Source: an uncultured Bacilli bacterium (GTDB taxonomy: Bacteria; Bacillota_I; Bacilli_A; RF39; UBA660). From it: a stretch of DNA of 12,629 nt. The translations under genes and the position numbers were made by a program. Under the pieces are notes generated by a model. That model did no database searches. It was not told where the DNA came from and saw nothing but the letters and a program-made list of their open reading frames with translations. The DNA is taken from contig CANQBY010000019.1 in the NCBI GenBank assembly GCA_947589695.1, forward strand, positions 1 to 12,629. Direction: 5' to 3'. Position 1 is the stretch's first letter. Each line of letters starts with the position of its first letter. Below, piece by piece: positions 9,101-12,629 of the stretch.

Positions 9101-10261
9101 TATAATTATTTAGAAATGACAGATTTATTAGGGGTAAATAAAGAAGATGTAAAATTATTATATGGTTTATATGATTATAAATATATAGATAAAAATTATA
9201 AAATAACTTTAAAAGATTTTATTAATTATTTATTAAAAGATGTTGTAACTAATGAAGAATATAAAAAAGAATTTAGCAATAAACAAATAACGGAATTAAA
9301 AACTTTACAAGAAATAATGAATAATATTAATAAAAAATATGGAGCTAAAGAAGCTTATCAATTACTAAGGAAATTAAGTGATGATTTAGAACAAAATACT
9401 ATGGAAATGCTTTATATTTATTATGGGGGAGAAAAAAAGTATGATGAGAGTTATACTTTAACTGTGCAAGAATTTGTAAGATTTTTAAATAAAGAAATAA
9501 TTCAGAATGAAAAATTTAAAGATTTTATAGATGATGATGAAAATAAAGAAATTAAAGAAGCGCAAAAAGAAATTGATAAAGCCCAAAATTTAATTCGGGG
9601 AGATAATTATTCACGGATAGTTATAAATACGAAATATGAAAAAGAAGGAAAAGATACTTTTAATTTTTTAGTAAATCTTAAAAATACTTTCAAAGAAGAT
9701 ATGACAGATTTTTATGTAATTGGGGATTCTCCGATGGCTTATGATATGAGTACTACTTTTGATAGGGAGCTTAATTATATTACAGTAATAACCATAATTA
9801 TTATATTTATAGTAGTGGCTTTTACATTTAAATCTTTATTAATTCCGGCTATTTTAGTGTTAGTTATTCAATGTGCGGTATATTTAACAATGGGTATTTT
9901 ATCTTTAATGGGAGATAATGTTTATTTTATAGCTATTTTAATTGTGCAAAGTATTTTAATGGGAGCGACAATTGATTATGCGATATTATATACTTCTTAT
10001 TATTTGGAAGAAAGAAAAACTATGGGAGTTAAAGATTCGGTAATAAATGCCTATAATAATTCCATTCATACAATTATTACGTCAGCTTCTATTTTAATTA
10101 TTGTAACTTTAATTGTAGGACATTTTGCTTCCGCTATCGCAGCAAAGATATGTATAACTATATCGCAAGGAACTCTTTGTTCAGCATTACTTATTTTGAT
10201 ATTATTACCAGCTGTTTTAGCCGCGGGGGATAAAATTATTGTAAAAAAGAAGATTAACTAA
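6182..10261 (+). CDS. MMPL/RND-type exporter with long repeat-bearing loop
   Basis: This 1359-aa membrane protein has the 12-helix plan of MMPL/RND exporters, which use the proton gradient to move lipids or drugs outward. Predicted helices lie near 13-29, 156-177, 181-203, 211-231, 261-281, 287-309 and 336-352, then 1198-1216, 1219-1241, 1245-1270, 1296-1314 and 1323-1347. The paired Asp-Tyr motifs of the proton relay in MmpL-type proteins are visible as DYSIMLITRYE (D223-Y224) and IDYAILYTSYYLEER (D1265-Y1266). Loop 1 (30-155) is normal in size, but loop 2 (353-1197) is about 845 aa, much longer than usual. It carries nine repeats of about 79 aa (residues 417-1138). The TTG start is set by AGAGGG 10 nt upstream and by the MRKITDFIID opening. 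Control by the divergent TetR-type protein is likely. The substrate is unknown. Confidence 0.9.
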   Translation: MRKITDFIIDKRYFILVLMIGFTILCTFLETKVKVNYDMAEYLPKTSETRKGMDIMEEEFKDYPSSSLNIMFQGLKEEEKTDIYNYLEKIKGVSEVDYDDSSEYNKDDYTLYVLSLDCKKDSKTAASVYDNIQEHFQDYTFYTSGDVAQSNGEVLPIWIVGLAIFCALIILIIMCESYVEPFLFLTAILMAVLLNNGTNIIFNNVSNITKSISAILQLALSMDYSIMLITRYEQEKEQEKDKIKAMKNALHHAFQSISSSSVTTIGGLLALVFMSFTIGKDLGLVLAKGVLFSLVCIFLVLPTLILMFDKLIGKTKKKTPIIKMNKIGAISYKMRYIAVPLFLIICGGSYILKGNLGFFYTNQEEDKIGEVFVENNQMAIIYKNEDEEKVKKYLDKIDDDPLVDEVLAYSNTINEELTYDKLKTKLKDLGSEVEIPDYLLKIIYYYYFNKETENKITLEEFVNFVEDYAYQNEELQDLIKPDMKNNITKLKNFVMVNNLSKKKSGGEIASILDISKSKTEDLMIYYLALNKSNKMTTKEFVDFINKDVLTNSKYKTRITEDNKEKLDKLNKFIKREDLEKELDYKEMADLFGIEEAESRDLYKYYINLSDIDLELTINKFTNFVINNVMDKEEYQDLFDSSMKQDLELLNNFSNKSTITTEMNSKSLASYLGVREDLIKQLLLLKYKSVDSGAKLSLQELILGIEKLQTSSFNSYLEGVDLSNLEKIREFALNENDFNTQVRNKEQLIAVFDKLSPGLVEKFYTFGQILDGKEMTNEEFIDNLIIFAQNYPGAFDEEKLKSLQIIQWAIKNGKEEYTASDMATNLGISKQDINGLYALICLSTNKTDNWQASLNELVKLMLTNKDNDLLKTSIDNDTWANLEFLNEIMDSTLNNKKYTYKQLSRMLDIDKDMVKDIYTLYIDNKGTTKLKAQEFEKFILEHKDDQLLAGIDQEKINDLLIVDKVIEGVLENKQYNYLEMTDLLGVNKEDVKLLYGLYDYKYIDKNYKITLKDFINYLLKDVVTNEEYKKEFSNKQITELKTLQEIMNNINKKYGAKEAYQLLRKLSDDLEQNTMEMLYIYYGGEKKYDESYTLTVQEFVRFLNKEIIQNEKFKDFIDDDENKEIKEAQKEIDKAQNLIRGDNYSRIVINTKYEKEGKDTFNFLVNLKNTFKEDMTDFYVIGDSPMAYDMSTTFDRELNYITVITIIIIFIVVAFTFKSLLIPAILVLVIQCAVYLTMGILSLMGDNVYFIAILIVQSILMGATIDYAILYTSYYLEERKTMGVKDSVINAYNNSIHTIITSASILIIVTLIVGHFASAIAAKICITISQGTLCSALLILILLPAVLAAGDKIIVKKKIN
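7430..9595 (+). repeat. Nine tandem ~79-aa helical repeats within the exporter loop
   Basis: Each unit has the order: an LG/LD-I or -V motif (such as MADLFGI, MATNLGI, MTDLLGV), an LYxLY-like helix, a T/S-x-x-E-F-V-x-F motif, an NxEY-like helix and a final Leu-rich helix. The T-x-x-E-F anchors begin at residues 457, 536, 616, 696, 775, 852, 930, 1009 and 1094, giving steps of 79, 80, 80, 79, 77, 78, 79 and 85. The copies have diverged at the DNA level, so the duplication is old. The array faces outside the cell by topology. Confidence 0.85.
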
Positions 10262-10286
10262 ATTTTTATAGGAAAGATTGGTAGAA

Positions 10287-10297
10287 TATAATATAAT
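10287..10297 (+). promoter_or_regulatory. Overlapping -10 boxes upstream of the decayed operon
   Basis: Two overlapping perfect TATAAT boxes (10287-10292 and 10292-10297) stand before a good ribosome binding site (GGAGG, about 10313-10317). No convincing -35 is visible. They look like the surviving promoter of the degraded genes that follow. Confidence 0.4.
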
Positions 10298-10327
10298 GAA
10301 TTTAGATAAGATGGAGGTAGAAGTTTT

Positions 10328-10372
10328 TTGAAAAAGTATTTAGATTTTATAATTAAAGGAATTTATGTGTGA
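10328..10372 (+). other. 14-codon reading frame of uncertain status
   Basis: A TTG behind GGAGG opens the peptide MKKYLDFIIKGIYV and stops at TGA. It may be the start of a gene truncated when its remainder was deleted, since it runs straight into the decayed ArsR-type gene. Its opening loosely resembles the first residues of the exporter (MRKITDFIID), but the stretch is too short to prove kinship. Confidence 0.25.
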
Positions 10373-10547
10373 TTGTAATGTAATTCATCATGTATGTGAT
10401 ATTGCTAATTTATTAAAAATGAGTAAATCATCGATATCTCATCAATTAGGAACCTTAAGAAGAAGTGGGATTGTTAGATGATGATCATGTAAAAGAATAA
10501 TTGAAATTGGAATAAAACATATAGAACATAGAGAAAGAGGAATCTAA
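10365..10547 (+). pseudogene. Decayed ArsR/CadC-family metal-sensing regulator
   Basis: From ATG 10365 the reading gives MCDCNVIHH, then VCDIANLLKMSKSSISHQL and GTLRRSGIVR, the unmistakable recognition helices of an ArsR/SmtB-family repressor of the CadC type (VCDIA, SxSxISHQL, LrrxGIV). Family members have about 60 residues between the CxC-IH start and VCDIA; here these are missing. After GIVR two in-frame TGA codons appear (10479 and 10482). The next family segment (DDHVK) is read in another frame at 10480-10494, and the C-terminal RIIEIGIKHIEH returns to the first frame, ending with TAA 10545. The wing region (usually YRREGK and YYSL) is gone. So there are at least two internal deletions plus a small frameshift. 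The family binds soft metals (Cd, Pb, Zn) via the Cys motif and represses a metal ATPase. This copy cannot make an intact protein. Confidence 0.85.
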
Positions 10548-10647
10548 ATGAAGGAGAAACGCATTAAAATACTAATTGCTTTTAGTAGTAGGTTTAGAAA
10601 TAATTAAAAAAGCAGTAAAAAATATTTTAAAGTTTATTAAAAGTTAG
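10548..10647 (+). pseudogene. Possible remnant of a CadA-type P1B metal ATPase
   Basis: An ATG directly follows the stop of the ArsR-type remnant and has AAAGAGGAA 5-13 nt upstream, as expected for the second gene of a cad-like operon. The first frame gives MKEKRIKILIAF and stops at 10605. In the next frame, from 10582, one reads LVVGLEIIKKAVKNILKF, which resembles the stretch before the FDENFLM motif in CadA/ZntA-type ATPases (typically lvGyxvlkkAikNi). The rest of the roughly 600-700-aa protein is absent. The match is short, so the call rests partly on position next to a CadC-like gene. Confidence 0.45.
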
Positions 10648-10679
10648 AGTTACAAATCTAAAAATAAGGAGACAGGGGA

Positions 10680-11501
10680 ATGAATTATTATAAAATTTAT
10701 TTAGAAAATGAAGGCCAATATAGAGATATTAATAGGCAAAAATTTAGAGAATTTATAACAGAGTTTGGAAATAAAACGGGTTTAATTAATTTAAAAGTAA
10801 TAAATAGTTATGAAAATAGTGAGTATGAAGAATTATATTATAGATTAAGAGAATTTGTGCTTACAAAACATCCCGAATATAGGACTTTATTTTATGAAAT
10901 ATTAGAGCAAAAAGGATTTCAACTAAAAGATGAAATATTACTGGCAATGAGAATAATTGGAAATGAAGCAAATACTACTTTAGATAGTAATATAAAAGAT
11001 TATTTGTTATTATCACCTTATATAAATGAGATTAGAACCCAAGAGGGAAAGTTTTATATTCAGAGTAATATATTTGGAGATTTTTCTTTTGATACGACCT
11101 ATCATTATTTACAGAATAATCCACATTTAAAAGATTTATTTGATTTCTTTTTAGTAAAACAACATTGTTATCAAGCATCGTGGGAACTTATAAAATATTT
11201 AAAAGATGCTAGTTTAGTGACCTTTTTATTACCATCTTATTTTGAGGGAAATTATTATCATGCGGTAGTGAAAGACGATAAAGATTTATATATAGATCTT
11301 GCTTATGGTTGTGTTTATGATGAAGAGGTAAGAAAAAAATTACTGGCCGGAGAAATAGTATCAGAAATTAAAAAAGAGAAAATTCAAGAAAGCCTTGAAA
11401 TAGCAAAAGCACAAGAAAGTTTAGAATCTAAAAAAGAAGATTTGCCACCTACTTTAGTTTTAGCTTTATATGACCAAAGTAAGAATATGACTAGGCGATG
11501 A
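10680..11501 (+). CDS. Unrecognised protein with a possible Cys-His-Asp triad
   Basis: This 273-aa protein has no signal peptide or membrane segment, so it is probably cytoplasmic. I do not recognise the family with certainty. The N-terminal half (1-150) is rich in Tyr, Glu and helices. The C-terminal half shows C163 in KQHCYQASWELIKYL, H194 in YYHAVVKDD and D206 in LYIDLAYG, in the order and spacing of a papain/transglutaminase-like Cys-His-Asp triad (Cys at a helix start, His and Asp on adjacent strands). A charged tail rich in Glu, Lys and Ala follows (226-252). The ATG has AAGGAG (10666-10671) 8 nt upstream. It starts 32 nt after the decayed metal-ATPase fragment and may use its own promoter or read-through from the exporter. 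A structural role without catalysis is equally possible. Confidence 0.75.
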   Translation: MNYYKIYLENEGQYRDINRQKFREFITEFGNKTGLINLKVINSYENSEYEELYYRLREFVLTKHPEYRTLFYEILEQKGFQLKDEILLAMRIIGNEANTTLDSNIKDYLLLSPYINEIRTQEGKFYIQSNIFGDFSFDTTYHYLQNNPHLKDLFDFFLVKQHCYQASWELIKYLKDASLVTFLLPSYFEGNYYHAVVKDDKDLYIDLAYGCVYDEEVRKKLLAGEIVSEIKKEKIQESLEIAKAQESLESKKEDLPPTLVLALYDQSKNMTRR

Positions 11502-11511
11502 TAAAGTTTTG

Positions 11512-11520
11512 TGATATAAT
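11512..11520 (+). promoter_or_regulatory. Extended -10 promoter for the DUF308-like gene
   Basis: TGaTATAAT is a full extended -10 element. No clear -35 is present, as extended -10 promoters can allow. Transcription would begin near 11527, right at the ribosome binding site, giving a very short leader. Confidence 0.6.
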
Positions 11521-11537
11521 TAGTGTAGGTGATAGTA

Positions 11538-12104
11538 ATGGAATTAATAGAGAAAAAATTAAAAGAGAGAAATTATGAGGCTATATTTGTAAGTGTTGCG
11601 ACAATAATATTTGGTTTAATTATGATATTGTTTTCAAAAAGTATTTTAAATATTATATCTTATTTAATGGGTGGAATTTTAATTATAAATGGAATATTAA
11701 AAATATTTTATTATTTAAAATATGAGGGGAAAAATAATATTTTTAATTATGATTTATCTTTTGGAATTATAAATATTATTTTAGGAATTATATGTATTAT
11801 ATTTAAAGAAGAATTACAAAGTATTTTTAGAATAGTAATTGGTTTAATGGTAATATATGAAGGAGTACTTAATATTACGTTAGCTAGTAAAATATTTTAT
11901 GTAGATAAATTAGCTGGAATTTTAAGTTTAGTTTTATCTTTCTTAGTGATGATAGGGGGAGGACTAATAATTTTAACAAAAGGAATTTTAATCTCAACAA
12001 TTGGTTATGTTCTTATTGCTTTAGCCATAATGAATATAGGAGAGTTAATAATATTTAAGAGAAATCTTAAGAAGATAGAGAAATATTTTAAAGAAATTAA
12101 TTGA
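11538..12104 (+). CDS. DUF308/HdeD-like six-helix membrane protein
   Basis: This 188-aa integral membrane protein has six hydrophobic segments, near 14-32, 37-60, 72-90, 95-117, 126-147 and 151-173. They are arranged as three similar helix pairs, each with a small-residue-rich ILGI- or GGILII-type turn. This is the layout of the DUF308/HdeD family, whose enteric member HdeD is tied to acid stress; the role in Firmicutes is not settled. I chose ATG 11538 because AGGTGAT (11527-11533), a strong anti-SD match, lies 4-5 nt upstream. An in-frame GTG at 11529 would lie inside that site. The C-terminus is basic and probably cytoplasmic. It is separated from the preceding gene by an extended -10 promoter and ends at a bidirectional terminator. 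Confidence 0.8.
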   Translation: MELIEKKLKERNYEAIFVSVATIIFGLIMILFSKSILNIISYLMGGILIINGILKIFYYLKYEGKNNIFNYDLSFGIINIILGIICIIFKEELQSIFRIVIGLMVIYEGVLNITLASKIFYVDKLAGILSLVLSFLVMIGGGLIILTKGILISTIGYVLIALAIMNIGELIIFKRNLKKIEKYFKEIN

Positions 12105-12131
12105 TCTTTCAAAATTAATTTTTCTTATAAT

Positions 12132-12166
12132 AAAAAGTTGATCTTTGTTTGGATCAACTTTTTTTT
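12132..12166. terminator. Bidirectional intrinsic terminator between convergent genes
   Basis: AAAAAGTTGATC (12132-12143) pairs perfectly with GATCAACTTTTT (12152-12163) around an 8-nt loop. T runs follow on both strands, so it can serve the DUF308-like gene and the convergent permease gene. On the plus side the T run overlaps the permease stop codon. Confidence 0.9.
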
Positions 12167-12629
12167 AAGAATTTTGATTAGTTAATTTAGTTTCGAGATA
12201 ACTAATTAGTTTATAAATAATAAAGGAAATAATTATTAAAATAATGATTCCACTCATAACAATATTTAAGTTAAATACTTGAGTGCCATAAATAATTAAA
12301 TAACCGATACCTTTAGTACTTACTAAAAATTCACCCATAATGACACCAATTAAAGTCATTGAAATATTTAATTTGAGACTAGAAATAATAGTTTTAAAAG
12401 AAGCGGGAATAACTAATTTTAATAAAGTATCAAGTTTGGTAGCATTAAAAGTTTTAAATAGGGTTAGTAAATTAGAATCAACATTATTAAAACCATTATA
12501 AATGTTTATAATACCGACAATAAGATTAATTAAAAGAGCCATAACAATAATAGAATTAGTATTAGCACCAGCGATAATAATAATTAAAGGGCCTAAAGCT
12601 ACTTTAGGTAAACTATTTAACATAGTAAG
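12165..12629 (-). CDS. ABC transporter permease, partial (N-terminus off the window)
   Basis: This is the C-terminal 154 or so residues of a binding-protein-dependent inner-membrane permease of the SsuC/TauC/nitrate-type class, which imports small organic anions, sulfonates or pyrimidine-like molecules. The reading frame stays open to the window edge, and the LNSLPKVALGPLIII segment corresponds to the mid-protein P-K-xAL-xPL motif of the family, so the ATG at 12623 is internal and not the start. The EAA-like loop that contacts the ATPase is seen as TFNATKLDTLLKLVIPAS, followed by the family's GEFLVSTKGIGYLI and QVFNL motifs. Four or so helices are visible. Substrate genes (ATPase, binding protein) would lie beyond the right edge. 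It ends at the shared terminator. Confidence 0.85.
   Translation of the reverse strand, partial: LTMLNSLPKVALGPLIIIIAGANTNSIIVMALLINLIVGIINIYNGFNNVDSNLLTLFKTFNATKLDTLLKLVIPASFKTIISSLKLNISMTLIGVIMGEFLVSTKGIGYLIIYGTQVFNLNIVMSGIIILIIISFIIYKLISYLETKLTNQNS

Noticed and set aside
7430..9595. Repeats as calcium-binding EF-hands because of the recurring E-F motif.
   Set aside because: No DxDxDG-type loops are present and the unit of about 79 aa does not match a 29-aa EF-hand.
10365..10547. Reading TGA as Trp would keep the ArsR-like frame open, suggesting a Mycoplasma-type code.
   Set aside because: Two intact genes end with TGA, Trp is TGG throughout the other genes, and the frame would still lack the wing and the segment before VCDIA.

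Overview
The window is an AT-rich stretch of what looks like a monoderm (Gram-positive type) Bacillota genome. The evidence is heavy A/T codon choice, strong AGGAG-type ribosome binding sites, frequent TTG/GTG starts, short U-tract terminators and a C-terminal cell-wall-sorting-like tail on an exported protein. TGA acts as a stop: it ends two genes, and Trp is always TGG in the intact genes. An uncultured gut Bacilli or Mollicutes-adjacent lineage would fit, but that placement is inference.

Layout. (1) 1-1734: an exported, beta-helix-like surface protein with a variant NPKTFD sorting tail, closed by a terminator. (2) 1735-2594: a stand-alone short-chain dehydrogenase with its own promoter and terminator. 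(3) 2612-5459: a strong promoter drives two overlapping FAD proteins, an HI0933/BaiN-type and a COG2509-type flavoprotein. (4) 5456-6004 (minus): a TetR-family regulator, convergent with the flavoprotein operon (stop codons overlap) and divergent from a large transporter. (5) 6005-6181: the divergent control region, with a 28-bp perfect palindrome that is the likely TetR operator. (6) 6182-10261: a 1359-aa MMPL/RND-type exporter whose second extracytoplasmic loop carries nine tandem helical repeats of about 79 aa. (7) 10262-10679: no intact gene; instead a decayed ArsR/CadC-type metal sensor followed by what looks like the start of a CadA-type metal ATPase. (8) 10680-11501: an unrecognised protein with a possible Cys-His-Asp triad. 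(9) 11538-12104: a six-helix DUF308/HdeD-like membrane protein. (10) 12132-12166: a bidirectional terminator. (11) 12165-12629 (minus): the C-terminal part of an ABC transporter permease cut by the window edge.

The clearest functional unit is TetR + palindrome + MMPL exporter, a classic locally repressed efflux or lipid-export cassette. Its unusual part is the repeat array in the exporter. The other notable feature is the remnant of a metal-responsive operon just downstream.
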